Origin: Aspergillus flavus | Lineage: Eukaryota > Ascomycota > Eurotiomycetes > Eurotiales > Aspergillaceae | Assembly (NCBI RefSeq): GCF_009017415.1 | Contig: NC_092409.1 | Span: forward strand, 1,488,001 to 1,552,000 | Direction: 5' to 3' | DNA: 64,000 nucleotides | Part shown: positions 1-12,960 of the stretch, one piece after another | How positions within the stretch are numbered: the stretch's first letter is position 1 | How the letters are laid out: every line of letters begins with the position of its first letter | Position numbers and translations under genes: made by a program | Notes under the pieces: generated by a model | What the model was told of the DNA's origin: nothing | Databases searched by the model: none | What the model saw: only the letters and a program-made list of their open reading frames with translations

Positions 1-571
1 CATCGGAAAGACCCTATTGGATCTTGGTAAAGAACAGGGATTGGGGATGGAGGTCGATGGCTTCTAGGTGGAGTTATTGGGAAAACAACATGAGTGACTG
101 TGTGCCTCGAAAGGACTAAGTATAGTAAAGACGCCGTTCAGTTGTACAGAGACAGTATCCGATATATATATATAGAATCCATTTGCATATACGGAGTAGA
201 TAAGAGGAATGGAAATATATACTTCGTACAGTATGTACAATGGTTTGTTTCAATACTGGTTTTGGTATCGGATATAATACCAGTCCCCAGATTCGGTTAT
301 CTTCTCATGCGGGGCGGTGTAATGAATAGGTAATTGTACCCGCGTGCTTATCAAAGTGGAAATTTCAATCGAACTTCCAATCAGAGAAAATTATGTCACT
401 AAACTAACCGTACGCTTGGGTACTTTTTCTCCTTCTTTCCCCCCATGACTATAGTTCCGGCAGCCACTGCACCCTAAACCTCCCCCGACCCTTTCTTATT
501 ATTATTGGTATATCCATACCATGCTCCCTCGTTTATTCTGGCCCCCTTGACCTCTTGCCCTACATTTTACC
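1..571. other. Left-edge spacer / promoter of the Zn2Cys6 regulator
   Basis: No credible coding sequence is seen. Open frames here are short, AT-rich and without recognisable motifs. The stretch contains one exact copy of the nonamer TACGGAGTA (about 190-198) found in several other spacers of this window, and pyrimidine-rich sequence just before the next gene's start, as is usual for a fungal promoter or leader. Confidence 0.5.
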
Positions 572-3366
572 ATGGACAGTGGTCTACCAACACCAGCTGG
601 ACTCGGTCAGCAGAAACGACCCCGCGTCTCCGAAGAAAACCGCAAAAGAGCTGTTCGAGCGTAAGTAGCTGTCGCACGTGGCTTCTAATCCCAGTAATCA
701 TCGGGGGAGAGCTATGTATACTAACACGCCATTCCTGATTTCCAGCTGTGATGGATGTCGCCGGGTGAAGGAAAAATGTGAAGGAGGAGTACCTTGTCGC
801 AGATGTTTGCGTTATCGCCGCCAATGCGTTTTCACACACCCCGACCATGCGGAGAAGATTGCTCGGTCCTCGTCGATCTCGTACGACCCCTACAACTTTT
901 TCTTGGCCTCTTAGCTCGAAATACTTATAATCTATCGTATATCTAGTCTCCTCGAACGGAATGCCGGCCTTAGTCGACAGAATCTGGTGGATTCGGAACG
1001 AATTCGGTACATGGAACGGATCCTTCAGCATTATGTTCCGAACATCTCATTTGATATTCAGTCCCTCCGTAAAACCGCCGAGGAGCTAAAGCATCGACAT
1101 CGTCATTCTTTCACAGATGCAAGCCCTTCGGTTCGCCTTGACGAGGAGGATTTCGAGGATTTGGCCATCGACGATGAGGATTATATGGTGAAAGCTTTAC
1201 CCGATAATACAACACGTGCGTGCTTTCGTCCGAACTTGCATTTTTGGCTATTAGCCACAGCCTTGTGTGCTGGTTCCTTTTCTAATTCGAGCGACTGCAG
1301 AATATTCCGGAGAGTTTTCCTATCTGAACTTGTCTATGAAAATTCGACAGAAGATAGATGAATGGATGAAAACAGCAGCACCAGAGGTAAAGCCACCACT
1401 CCTTCGCTGGTCATACTGCCTGCTGATCCTTGAAGGCGTCTACCGAAACAGACCCATTTGAAGAGCGATGGCGGGCGACACAGCTCCAATCGGGTTCCTC
1501 CTTAGTGTCGGCGTCGGTGACGTGCCTACCACCACGTTTCGTAGCCGATTTTCTCGTTCAAATATTCTTCAAATATGCGCAGACCAATAACTTCTATGTC
1601 GAAGAAGACTGGATACGAGAGAAGTTGAACATTTGTTATACTAACCCATCGAGCCTTTCTTCCAATGATGCTGGCTCCGTATGTTCGATACTTATGGTCC
1701 TGGCCGTTGGGACACAGTTTGCTCATATGGAGTCGGCCATTCCCGTCAACCGGCCGCCCGTCGACCTATCGTCGATGGAGGATCATCACTTCTCGGAAGA
1801 TGAAGTCGGCTTGACGTTCTATCAGTTCGCTTCGAAGCTGGTTCCAGATATCCTTGCAACAGTCTCCATCCGGAGCGTACAGGCTTGCTTATTGATCGGA
1901 ACTTATTTATTGCCTCTCGACACCTCGGGCCTTTGCTATACCTACTTTGGTCTAGCCCTTAAAATGGCTATTCAGAATGGCATGCACCGGAGATACCAGG
2001 GTGAAGGACTCTCCCCTCGAATGATCGAGGTCCGCAATCGAGTTTTCTGGACAGCTTATACTATTGAAAAGTGAGAAATTCTTGGCCTTGTACCCTGAAC
2101 TTAATACTTACTCTGTTCTAGACGTGTCAGTATTCTTCACGGGCGACCCGTATCTTTGTCAGATTCGGATGTGGATGCTGCCATGCCGGTTGATTTTCCG
2201 GGCTTGAACCTAACGGGGCAGGTCTCAAATCATACTAATATGGTGACGTTGATCACTCTAACTCTCAAGCTTGGCGAAGTTGCCAATGAGATGTGCGTAT
2301 TGACTTTTGTCTTTTCTGCCCTAGACTTTAGCTGACGTTATAAAAAAGATCTGCCTTGCGAAAATCTCGCAGGGGTCAACAGCAGGATTGCCTTGAACGA
2401 CTACTCAATTTGCGGAAGAACCTCGTCGATTGGTGGGCTACACTGCCAGAAGAGACCAATTGTCGAGATTTGAACCCTTCAGGACCACTATTCCGCTCGA
2501 ATGTTCACTTGAAACTAGATTACTGCCTGACTCGCATTTTCCTTGGGCGCCCATTCCTATTCAGCAACATGAAGATACTCAGTGCAGCCACACCTCAAGC
2601 CCCACCGTTTAAGACACCTTCAGGTGTATCAAAGAATAGGTCGACACTTATCACAGATTGTGTAGAAGCTGCTCTCGAAATTATTAATCTCTGCCAGCTA
2701 CTCCGAGATGAGTCCGGTCTTGCTCGGGCATCGTTCACTGAATTTAGCTCTTGCCGAGCTGCTCTCCTTGTTATCCTCGCACAGAGTTTGACGAAGCGAA
2801 CCGAACGGTTACGTGAAGCGCTTGAAAAAGGCATGGTCTTAATCAAGATTATGTCCATGGGCGTGGGATCTGCACGCTCTGCTGTTAGTGTAATTGAGAC
2901 TCTCGAGAGAGCCATTCGCCGTCTCGAAGATTGGAGTGAAAGACAAGCACCGGACAATCCTGGTTCAATGGAGTCAGCATATGATCGCTTCAAGAATTGG
3001 GAGATGCTCTGGAAAACTGGGCCAATGTCACCCGAGCTTGTTCCTTTCCAAGAGCAGTATCCGGCTGGGAGGAGCAGCATTCCACCAGTCCCTGTTACTC
3101 CAATGACCGGCACTTCTGGTGGCAACGACCCTATGGAAGGTGACGTCGCAAATACAGAGATTACCACATTATCGGACTATTCCGCCTCTCATGCAGCTTC
3201 GTTACCCCCGATGCCTCGTTTTGGTTTTGATCATTTTGTGTCCAACTTCCCGCAAGAATTGGATGAGTTTACCGCCATCCCCTGCTTCGAACCCGATGCG
3301 CAGCAAAACCTCTCTAGCGACATCCACAATCCTGATACTAAGTGGATGCAATTTACCAGTGATTGA
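572..3366 (+). CDS. Zn2Cys6 fungal-specific transcription factor
   Basis: Nuclear DNA-binding regulator; target genes unknown. Proposed exons: 572-660, 746-865 (or to 880), 947-1215, 1301-1386, 1436-2070, 2122-2292, 2349-3366, giving about 795 residues. All junctions keep phase. The binuclear zinc cluster starts right after the first intron: CX2CX6CX5CX2CX6C, beginning CDGCRRVKEKC. A short linker and a coil ending YMERILQHY follow, then an acidic stretch. The middle is the fungal-specific (MHR) domain, with the typical segments VFWTAYTIEKR and LHGRPVSLSDSDVDAAMP. The C terminus is Pro/Ser-rich and probably activating. The donor of intron 2 is ambiguous between positions 866 and 881; both are in phase. 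It converges on bud22. The segment YSGEFSYLNLSMKI resembles members of the XlnR-like group, but I cannot assign an ortholog. Confidence 0.85.
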
Positions 3367-3630
3367 CTGATCTAGTTTATGGCCTTGGGTACATATTATA
3401 GTTTCTTCTTTACGATCACTAAGTGGTATCATTCGTCTTATTAAGCGTGGCGATGTTATTTTACTTGCGATGCAACCGTTGAATATTTGCTGTTCATAGG
3501 AGCCAACTCTACAGTTTATACAAGATACCTAGATAGTATATTCCAAATGTTTTGTTCATTAAAGCGGAATCTTCAGACGCTTGAAATGTATTGAAACTAG
3601 ACACGCAACGCATCTAGGAGGGTATATGTT

Positions 3631-5111
3631 CTAATCAAAAGTGACCTTCTTACCCTGGAATGCAGCTGTAGCCTTTTGCTCCTTGGCCCGCTTGGCTGCC
3701 TCCCAGGAGGGATGCAGGGGCTTATCATCCTCAGGCTTTCTCCTCTGTGCGGGAGGACCACGCTGAGGACGGTCCCCACCATGCTGAGACCTCCCAGGTG
3801 GACCTCGTCCCTGGCCTCGCCTTCCCCTCGGGCCTTCGGAACCATCCGTTGCACCCCGGCGCATATCCCAGCCGCTATCCCGGCTCCTCTTCTGCTGCTG
3901 CTGCTGCTGCTTTACGTGGTTTGCTCCACTACCGTACTTCTTTTCCCACAAGGCACGACGCGCCTGCTGTCCCATTCGATTCTTCCGACGTGGTTGCTGT
4001 TCATCAATGTTTTCTGGTTCGGACTCTGAGCCGGAAAAGTATCCACCCATGGTTAGGGAAGGCAGGAAGGTTGTACTGGTAGCTGGGGCACTTGATGTGC
4101 TGCTCTTGCCCTTCTGTTTCTTAGCCGGCGGCGAGTCCGGTGAAGGAGACCGGGATATAGACATATCAGACGGCGCTTGTAGATTCACGCCTCCATCAGA
4201 GCCACTATCATCACTCGCTGCACCATCTGCACCTTCCTCATCCTCATCCTCCGAGCCCGGCGCAAGCCTTGAATCAAATTGCGCATAGTCTATACTCTCC
4301 GCTTCGCTCATGACTTCATCTCCTTCACCTTCTTCACCTCCTTCACTCTTTTCATCTCCTTCTTCCTCATCGAACTTTGCAGCAGCCGCAGCTATTCTAG
4401 GGTCCTCCGGTTCACTATCCGACACGGATACAGCCCGCTGTTCCGTCTTCGTCTTAGTCGCACTTTCTTTTGACCCAGCCTCCTTGCCTTTATCCTTCTT
4501 GCCACCAGCCACTTCCTCCACCCCCAGTAGCTTTTTAATATCGGTCATAATATTCGGAAACGCATTCTTCACTGGATTAGACTTGTACAATCGCGCAGTA
4601 ACGTTCGCCTCGGCCGTACTCTGCGGCCCCTCTGTAGAAATGTTCTTCGACTCTTTAAATTGGATAAAAGCTGGCGCCTCGGAAATTCGTTTCGTCTTAA
4701 ACAGCTGTTTGAAAAGATATTTTTGCGCCGTAGCGGTTGGATCAAGACTCTATCATACCGATTGCAATTAGCATGCGATCAACCACAATAAGTAGTATAT
4801 CCCGCATAAGACCCAAGAATATCAAACAAATAAAGAACCACGAAAAGAAAGAAGAAGTAGAAGTAGAAGACAAGACAAACCTTGATAAAAGCAATCTCCT
4901 CCGCGATTTTCTGCAACGCCTCAGAGCTCCCCTGCGACTTGGCGGTTTTTTCTCTCCTCGATAACTTCTGTCTCTCGAAGCCTTTGGCGACCTTCAGCGC
5001 ACGCGATAGGAGGACGACGCCCTGCTCGAACTTTTGCGTCAGGCGCATGGTTTGCACGTTGTATGTGCGCTTGGGACCGGAGTCCACGTCGGAGAGTTTG
5101 CGTTTGGGCAT
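3631..5111 (-). CDS. bud22: BUD22 family ribosome-biogenesis protein
   Basis: Nucleolar protein expected to act in 18S rRNA maturation and small-subunit assembly, by analogy with yeast Bud22 and human SRFBP1. Two exons, 5111-4881 and 4749-3631, encode about 449 residues. The start MPKRKLSDVD is basic. The N-terminal part is a helical BUD22-type region, with the motif KYLFKQLFKTKRISEAPAFI after the intron. The centre is strongly acidic and serine-rich. The C terminus is basic and low-complexity: a run of CAG codons (poly-Gln), RG/GR-rich repeats, and the family-typical ending LHPSWEAAKRAKE...FQGKKVTFD. The single intron (4750-4880) has a consensus donor and keeps phase 0. Its 5' side faces the 3' end of the complex I gene. 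Family assignment is firm; function is by homology only. Confidence 0.87.
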
Positions 5112-5630
5112 TTTGATTTCTTTGGTGTTGGTTTTTCTTTTCTCTTCCTTTCTGGGATTGTGAGGTATTGAATTATTTGCGGGTGAGGGAGTAGGAGGAT
5201 TGGGGTCTTGCTGGTTGGTGTTGTGGTTGTTGAGTTTGGGTGGTGAGGTTGATGGGGTCTTAGAATATTCTTTTTTTTCTTTTTCTATGATGCGGATTTA
5301 TGCCCGTGCCAAGAAGTGGATTTTGCTTTACTGCCAGTTATGCCGTTGCTTTCCTCTTCTTAACAAGGATTTTCTCACTAGTGGCCTTATCTGGTTTTAT
5401 TTTTATCTTATAAATCGGGGGTAAATGATTGGACGAGGGGTTTGGAGCTATCATTTAGACTATTTTTCGATTGTGAGGGTCAACTGGGTTTTATATGTGG
5501 TTTCAATTGTGGTTTTTTTTTGTCTTTTTCTTGTCTTTTTACTTGATAAACTCTTGACCAAACAATTGCACTGAATTCACTCGTAGACGTATGTACATAC
5601 AAACAGGAAAGGAAATACGAATACACTGCT
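5112..5630. other. Spacer between bud22 start and complex I gene end
   Basis: Holds the promoter of bud22 (minus strand) and the 3' untranslated region of the complex I gene. It is T-rich on the plus strand. No further gene is visible. Confidence 0.5.
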
Positions 5631-6602
5631 CTATTTCTTTTCCTCGGGCTTCTCCTCGGGCTTGGGGGTAGGAAGCTTGAACTAGTCCATATAGTTAGCA
5701 AAAGCAAGTCGATTGCGAGTTCTACCAAACATACCGACTCGGGGGTTCTGTCCACACCCGTTCCAACAGGCTCCCAGGCGGCCGTACCACCCTCGAAGTT
5801 CCGGAATGCCTGTGTAAGCTCAAGAGGCTCGATGACAATGCGCTTCTTCTCTTCGTCATATCGGAGTTCAGTGTATCCGGTCAAGGGGAAGTCTTTGCGC
5901 AGAGGATGGCCGTCGAAACCGTAGTCGGTCATGATACGGCGCAGGTCAGGATGTCCGGTGAAGAAGACACCGAACATATCGTACACTTCACGTTCGTACC
6001 AGAGAGCTCCCTCAAACAGACCAGTGACACTGGGGACCGGGGTGGCCTCATCGGCGTACGTCTTCACACGAATACGGGAGTTGTGACGGACACTCAGCAA
6101 GTTGTAGACAACCTCAAAACGCTGATCCTTCGTGGGGAAGTCGACGGCCGTGATATCGGAGATCTGGGTGAATTCGGCGGCGGTGTGGTACTTGAGGAAG
6201 CTCATCAATGGGACAACGCCGGAGGGGGGAACGTAAATGACCAGTTCGTCCTTCCATACGGTGAACTGTTGGACGTATTTGGGCAGACAGGACATGACGT
6301 ACTGGCCGTACTGGTGCAGAGCATCGGCCTTGTCCTGGTACTTGTCGGCAGGGTTGACGATGGGGGCACGGAGGGCACCCTCAGCTGCAGATAGTCAGTC
6401 AATTGCAATTGGTCCCAGCTTAGAGCTGTCGGCTGAAGCCACACATACGAGGACGCTGAGCCTGGCGCATGTTAGGAGGCTCGGGGATCGACTCCTTCAG
6501 CAGAGGGGTCGTCGAGAAAGGACGGCACATCCGGGACGACCGCGCGGCCGAAGCCAGTGAGCGGCCGGTGCCCAACCGCATCAGGGAACGAGCAGAGGCC
6601 AT
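5631..6602 (-). CDS. NADH:ubiquinone oxidoreductase 30 kDa subunit (NDUFS3/NuoC type)
   Basis: Core subunit of the peripheral arm of mitochondrial complex I, where it helps form the quinone-binding module. Exons 6602-6449, 6384-5735 and 5681-5631 encode 284 residues. The N terminus ([16 protein letters not shown]...) is Arg/Ser-rich without acidic residues, a good mitochondrial targeting peptide, with a likely processing region near CRPFSTT. The diagnostic 30 kDa subunit signature [12 protein letters not shown] is present, followed by [14 protein letters not shown] and [11 protein letters not shown]. The last exon supplies only a short Lys/Glu/Pro tail. Reading through the last intron would give a false, longer C terminus, so the spliced end at 5631 is preferred. 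It is divergent from not4, sharing a spacer of about 470 bp. Confidence 0.93.
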
Positions 6603-7075
6603 TGTGGATGGCAATTGCGGGTGAGAGGCAACGGGGAGGTGGAGGGGAGACAGCGGAGATGCTCGTCATCCACTCCCAGGGAGCTTTTCCTCGAAGATGG
6701 ACGTGAGACATCACGTGCACGCTGACATAAGCCACGCATTCTTTCGGGCGGCCTGCAAACGAAGCAAACGGGTGCAAACCCAACCAAAGCTTCACTTCTC
6801 TTTCTCTTTCGCCTCCAAGTCTCTCCTCTTCTCCCTGTTCTGGTCCGCGTCTGTTACTCCCCACGTTGTCGATCTCTTTTTAGATTCCCTCAATCCTTCG
6901 TCCTCTTCTTCTTCTTCTCTCGCCCGGAGGGTTTCTTACTCCGCCTTAATACGTTTTTCTATTATATTCTTCCTCCTTCCGGCCCGGGTTGGTTGATGAG
7001 TACTGGTCTTTTAATCCGACTACCGTCTTTCTAGATTGTACCTTTCCACACAACACATACACACATTCGGCAACC
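6603..7075. promoter_or_regulatory. Bidirectional promoter region, complex I subunit / not4
   Basis: A 473-bp stretch lies between the start codons of two divergent housekeeping genes, so both core promoters must lie within or near it. The part nearest not4 has long CT-rich tracts (about 6790-6940), common in fungal constitutive promoters and leaders. No clear TATA box was found. The role is inferred from gene arrangement. Confidence 0.55.
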
Positions 7076-10000
7076 ATGTCAAATCGCCAACAGATCGACT
7101 CTGTCATTGATGATGACGACGAGTTCTGGTATGTTCTGCCTTGTTGGGCTGCAATATGAATGTGGTTGGGCTGACAATGACGCTCTTCTGTAGCCCCCTG
7201 TGCATTGAGGAATTCGACCTGTCCGACAAGAACTTTAAGCCGTGTCCCTGTGGGTATCAGGTACGTTACCCCCCGCTCACCCTCATTCTGACAACGGTTG
7301 TCACCAAACGACATTCGCGACTCCCCGTATGCGACCTAGCAAGGCACTGACATAAACTGGCCAGATTTGCCAATTCTGTTACAACAACATCAAAACCCAT
7401 AGCGAAGAAGGCCGCTGCCCCAACTGCAGACGGGTTTACGATGAGAGCACCATACAATATAAAGTTCCTGATGCAGACGAGTAAGTACAAGTCCCTTGCG
7501 ATTTGAGACGTTGCTTTTTCGGCGGTTCTTGGCGCTAACTGCGGATCCCGCAAACTAGATTTAAAGCGGACTTGGCATTAAAGCATCGAAAGGCTGCCGC
7601 TGCGAAGAAGAAGGAAGCGGAAAAGCGCGAGATCGAGGCCTCGAGTCGGAAGAACTTGGCTGGTGTGAGGGTCGTGCAGAAGAACCTGGTCTATGTGATT
7701 GGTCTCAACCCCACCATACGCGACGAAAGCCAGCTCCTCCAGACGCTTCGCGGACGGGATTATTTCGGCCAATATGGAGAGATCGAAAAGATTGTAGTGA
7801 GCAAGGCAAAGCCTGGTGGCAACCCCAACCAAGGCATTGGCGTCTACGTTACGTACTCGAAGAAGTCGGATGCCGCAACCTGTATCAGTTCGGTGGATGG
7901 ATCTGTAAACGGTGATCGTGTCCTAAGGTATGCCGCCTCTCGACGACTTGCTTGCAGAATAACTCGATTATTGACTTGACTAGGGCTCAATACGGTACGA
8001 CGAAGTATTGCTCCTCCTTCCTGCGCAACGAGCAGTGCCATAATAGGAATTGCACCTTTCTACACGAGACGGGTGAGGACAGCGAAAGCTATAGTCGGCA
8101 GGACCTCTCCTCTATGAACACCCTTTCCAGTCAACGTCCGAATGGTGCGCCTAGTGGACCCAGTCATACGATCCCCCCACACGTTGCCCGCTCTTCCGCA
8201 ATGCCGCTGTCTCAACCGATGCGCCGTCAGCCCAGTAAAGACGATGGTGCCAGCAGCCGCCCCCCTGACGGATCCGCCCTTCCTTCCTCCGCAAGTTGGG
8301 CAAATAAGGACTCGGTGATCAGCCGAACAAGACGGGCAAGTCTTACAGCTAGTCAAGCGTCTCAGAGTCCACGACCCGCGAGTGCCACGGTTGCGACCAG
8401 TGCAGAGGAACCAAAGCGTGCCGAGAAACAACCTGCACCTGCTCAGGAACGCCGCCAAACTCCGCTGCCAGAGACACAGTCTTCGACACCTAGCTCTCCC
8501 TCTGAATCCCAACTGCCCGCCGACCCGGAGGCTCCTCTATTTGAGAATTTGATAAAGGCAGTTAATTCTCCTGATTTCAAGTTTGTCTTTTCGGCGGCTG
8601 GTCTGCCGGCAGATGAAGTCGCTCTCATTGAAAACCACCCTTCGTTCATTGATCCTTATGGTGGCGTAAAGCGTCGGGCTATGCGGGAGAAGGCAGAGCA
8701 AGAGCGTGCAAAGCGAGAGCAAGAGCTGCTTCAGTCGGCAGCTGTTGAAGAAGAAACCAGGGAGAGCGGCAGCCTCCAGCTTGGTGGCGAGCCGGATGAT
8801 GTTCATCCTCCGAGAGGCCGTGGTTCGCGGGAATCGCATGGTGCTATCCAGCCGCCTTCACAGCAGGGTACTACAACGAATTCGGTGGTCGGCTCCCCAG
8901 TTTCTGCGTCGAGTCATCAATTCCAGGGACTTAATCTGGCTGGCCGGAGTTTAACCCCTCTCCAACAGCAACAACTGATGCTACTCAAGTCTGCTAGCAA
9001 TCAGCAGGCCGGCGTTGTGGACCCATTGCAAAGTGGACTTGGCTCTGCTGCTTTAGATCAGGCTGCTGTTCGCCAAGGCCTTTTGCAGACCCAGATGGCA
9101 CAGCTTAACGCTTTGCAGGCGCAGAATCGCCAAAACTCTCGCTTTTCCTTCACTAACGATGCCGGATCGAAGAATCTTTCCAACGTGCGGATGCTAAGCC
9201 AGCAGGCTTCCTTGATGCAATCCGGGACTCCAAACCCACTTGCTGCACCCAGTCCTCAACATGGGCTTACTAGCAGCTTCTACACCAGTGGCGTTCAGGG
9301 CCCACCTCCAGGCCTCAAGACGGCCGGCACACCCCCCATCAGTGGAGGAGGAATGTTCGCTCAAGGTCACGGTTTTACAACAAATTCAAATCTTGGCTTG
9401 GCTGGTAATATCGGGAAGCAGGAGACCAACCCGGATTTGATGCGCGAGCTGCTGCGAAGCCGCAGTGGCACAAATGCTAGTGGTTTACAGGCACCGGATG
9501 CCGCTAAGCGTGAGTTCATGTTTCCTTTCCTCCAACAGCACCAAACTCCCCCTCCCCTGACTCCTGCCAATGGCCTTCTCAGCTCTTTCTATGGCTCTCA
9601 GACGGGGAACTTCTCCGAGTCTGGGCCACAGAAGCAGAAGAAGAAGGGGAAGAAGCACAGACACGCTAACACTTCCTCCGGTGGAGGCGGTGTAGTAGAT
9701 CTTGCGGACCCGAGTATCCTGCAGGCGAGGATGCACCAGGTGGGTGCGAATGCTGCTGCTGGGCAAGCGCTTTACGGGAGTCAGGGTCAAGGTGGGTACA
9801 ATCACACTATGATGTATGGAGGCGGCTTCAACCGCTGGTGATGGTTGTTCGCCTTCTTATAATATTCTCTGTTCTCATTTCTTTCCCTGTTTTTATGATG
9901 ACTACCCTTCTCCATCCCCTTTATGCGAATTGTGTTTCTCCTTAACTTTACGACATGATATCATGTTTCTCTAGATGGGGGGCAGGATATGCGTTTTGTT

Positions 10001-12960
10001 CAGTTCTCATATTTGATTCGATGTTCAAACTTTGCGACATATTTCCACTCTGCAACGAAGCATTAAGCAATCGGCTCTGAACAGAACAAGATTCTCGGGC
10101 TAGGCGTACCATTGGCGTTATGTTTATTCAACCTTTGTTTTTTGTTTTCCGTTCGTTATCGTTCCTGTCCTCCAATATTCCCATGGATGCGAGGCCTCGG
10201 CGCATTTCATAGACACTTTGTGTCTTCTGGGCCCATATTGGCTGGCTGGACATCGTATGTCTGTTCTTTTTGCATCCAAGCTGGGTTGATATATCAGCGT
10301 CTTGGTGGCCAATTCCGTCTGGTCATGATTTTATGTACGTTAACCTCCCTGCCCTGCCTTTGTTATAACGAAGAAGGGCCCTCTATTTGAAACCAATCTC
10401 TCACAATTATTGTTCATATAGAGATCCTTACCATATGTATTTGCCTGCTCAACGTGGCCGGGCCCTTTTTGTAAATAAGCTGCCTGCCCTTTCGTATCGC
10501 TTGTCTTATTCTTGTTCTGTGGAGAGTCTGCTGCCCGCTTGTTCCTTCTTAGTGTCCGAATTGCCTTAGTGTCTTCTTTGCCTCTGTTGATATCTCTCTG
10601 TTTTTCTCTTGCTCCTCTGCCTATACATTCGTCCTATCAGACCTCTTGTCATCCACACATGCTTGCAAACCCATGCTGACATATGTGAACTAGTTGATGA
10701 AGAATTTCCTCCTCTCGGTGCCCCCGCAAAGGACAAGCGTCCAGTGGACAGCTTTGGATTCCTAGGCCGGTCCCAATTTCCCACTGAACCCCAAAGCTCC
10801 GCACGCGCCGGTACTCCGACATTGCCGCCAGGTCTTCCCTTACCTCATGCCCATCCTGCGTCTGCATTATTCCAGAGTCCATTAAATCCTTCCAGCCCGG
10901 TCTCCGCAGTCTCTGTTCCACCAGGTCTGAGTGTTCCTTTCAATAGGCTTGGGACACCTTCCCAAAGCTTTCAGGAGACTATCTCTGGTCGGCAGTCGCC
11001 GGAAGTTAAAAATACCCAAGACAATGTAGCCATCTCAAACCGAGCTAAGAATGCTTCTGAAATATCCTTGGGGTCGCCAGTGCCGAAATCAGCTAACAAA
11101 GCTCGCTCACAAACCAAGGATGACCTAACCGTTGGCTCTGATAATAAGTCGAGCAAGAAGTCAGGAGGTATCACTGAAGAGAAGTCAGTATCCACAACGA
11201 CAAAAGGGAAGCCTATGAAGCTGGATATTCCACTTAATACGTCTCACGCCCAGGATAGCACTCCTTTGAAAGGCGAGCAATTGACCCAGACTGCCAGCAG
11301 TCAAGTCCCAGCCCCGGCGTCTGCCATCGGTTCTCGCCCAAATACACCATTAACTGGGGTTTCACGTGTCTCTGACTCCTCGGTTCCACGTCAACCCAGG
11401 GTTCTTCGTGTTGTTGATACTCCGAAGACAGAGACGCCTCCTCCTGCTTCGGCCACTCAATCCATCTCATCCCAGCTTGCCGCGGCTAAGGGGCGATCGA
11501 GAAGACCCAGCATATCTTCCATAAGCAGGCCCGATACTCCTGGCGACTTTGGATCGGAAGCTGATCTCTATACATCGGCGTCTGTTTCTCGTGCAAATTC
11601 TCCTCCTGCATCTTCCAGGATTGGCTCTGCGCCTGTGCGTGCCATGACTAAGAGCCAAGTCAAGAAAGAACGCAGACAGAAGGCCAAGGAGATGGAAGCC
11701 AAGAAGCACGAGGCGGCGACTGCCATGGTCGAGGAACCGGTGCAGGCGCCTATTATTGGACGGAAGCGTAAGACCAAGAAGACCCCGACAAGCAACCCTG
11801 AGTCAACTACCGCAACGCCGGACACTGCCAACGAAGCTTTGAAGTCCAGTACTAGTGGAAAAGAGACCACTGACAAGACTGATCAGCGGGCTGAGGCAAA
11901 GAAGAACAAGTCAAAGGACAAAGCTACAAAGGATACGAAGCCCAGCCCTGTCGAAGAGAAGGAGGCCCCTACACAGAAAAGCGCAGCAGAAGCATGGCGT
12001 TCCAACAACACCATTGAGCAGTTAATCAAGGATTCGGAAGCTGCTGGCGTTCCGATCAAGGAACTGTTTACGGAGCGAACTTCTGTGCTGCCGATACTCC
12101 TCGCTCAGCTCCACAAGGCGGGCAACCTGGACCTCAATGCCCATCCCTTGTTCAACCCACCTAATTTGACCCAACGTGTGGACATGAAGTGCACTGCAGA
12201 TGATTATGAAATCTTAAAGCAGCCTCTTGAGTTAACCGAGGAACACCGCAAAGCATTGCTGCGTGGAGAACCAGTTCGGATCAATTCGGACTCTAATTTG
12301 ACTAAGTACCGTTGCTTAATCACACCTCGCGGATGTGTTCTTCGTCATTTGGGCCCTGAGGAAGAAGAACGTTATCTTGAACTTGAGAAGCGCATCGGTG
12401 CCGCCATTGATCTCTTCCCCGAGTATCCGCCGACATCGATTACGGAACCTGACGTGACAAACCGTGGTGGTGGGCTTGATGCTCTTTTCGCTACACCCGA
12501 AAACTTTAATATCTGCTGGGTAGATGAAACCTCGGCTGGGCTGTCGTCTATGTCGCCCTCTGGCGATATGACCGTACCTGAATGCGCGGTTACTTCTGAC
12601 ACTCCTACACCCCCGAACGTTCTCTCAGCCATGGAGGCGGACAGCACTCGCAGTCACAATTGGGCTATTGCCAATACCGCTGAATTGGTGAACGCCACTG
12701 CCACTTCCGTTCGGTCTTTTGCGGCGGCCACCGCCAAGCACATGCTGGGAGCTGCAGGTGTCGTCATGGGCAATATGCCAGACCTGGATGACGTTGTTGG
12801 AATGACAGATGAGGAGCTTCGTGCGTTTGCTGTCAAGTCGCAGAAGGAGCTCGAGTCATCGCGCAAAGATCTTGACTCCATTGACAAGAAACTCAATGCT
12901 TTGGTCAAGCGGAACAAGAAGCTCACACAGCAGGCTTTAGCCACCTCTGTTGAGGGATGA
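7076..12960 (+). CDS. not4: CCR4-NOT complex E3 ligase subunit Not4 (long form)
   Basis: Ubiquitin ligase of the CCR4-NOT deadenylase complex, acting in mRNA decay and co-translational quality control. Exons 7076-7128, 7194-7260, 7365-7480, 7559-7927 and 7984-9791 join in phase to 10694-12960, giving about 1,559 residues. A C4C4 RING spans roughly residues 18-65 (CPLCIEEFD, CPCGYQICQFCYNN, CPNCRRVYD), then a basic coil, an RRM (KNLVYVIGLNP...) and a CCCH finger (CSSFLRNEQCHNRNCTFLH). The rest is low-complexity Gln/Ser/Pro sequence. The 3' exon begins with DEEFPPLG and ends in a Lys-rich coil. It has no Met for its first 150 or more residues and is preceded by a branch-like CTGAC plus CTAG, so it should be spliced from upstream. 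Unspliced, the frame stops at 9841 (820 residues). Alternatives: a donor at 9510, also in phase, or a separate gene with a tiny first exon at 10325. Confidence 0.72.
9792..10693 (+). other. Probable large terminal intron of not4, with an alternative 3' end
   Basis: The donor CAAG/GTGGGT at 9792 and the acceptor CTAG at 10690-10693, with TGCTGAC about 20 nt upstream, define a 902-nt intron, about ten times longer than others here. The first 50 nt stay open in the not4 frame and end at TGA 9839-9841. The rest is T-rich without coding features, like a 3' untranslated region. Splicing gives the long protein; cleavage and polyadenylation inside the intron would give the short one. Inferred from phase and signals only. 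Confidence 0.5.

Noticed and set aside
3893..3912. CTG/CAG repeat as a possible microsatellite element
   Set aside because: It is the in-frame poly-Gln run of bud22, a normal low-complexity coding feature.
3631..4771. Several overlapping plus-strand frames of 60-150 codons across bud22
   Set aside because: They are shadows of the acidic and Ser-rich bud22 coding sequence (Ser/Pro/Leu runs) without domains.
10112..10569. Short frames between the two not4 coding parts
   Set aside because: Cys/Phe/Leu-rich translations of T-rich sequence without motifs; better explained as intron or 3' untranslated sequence.
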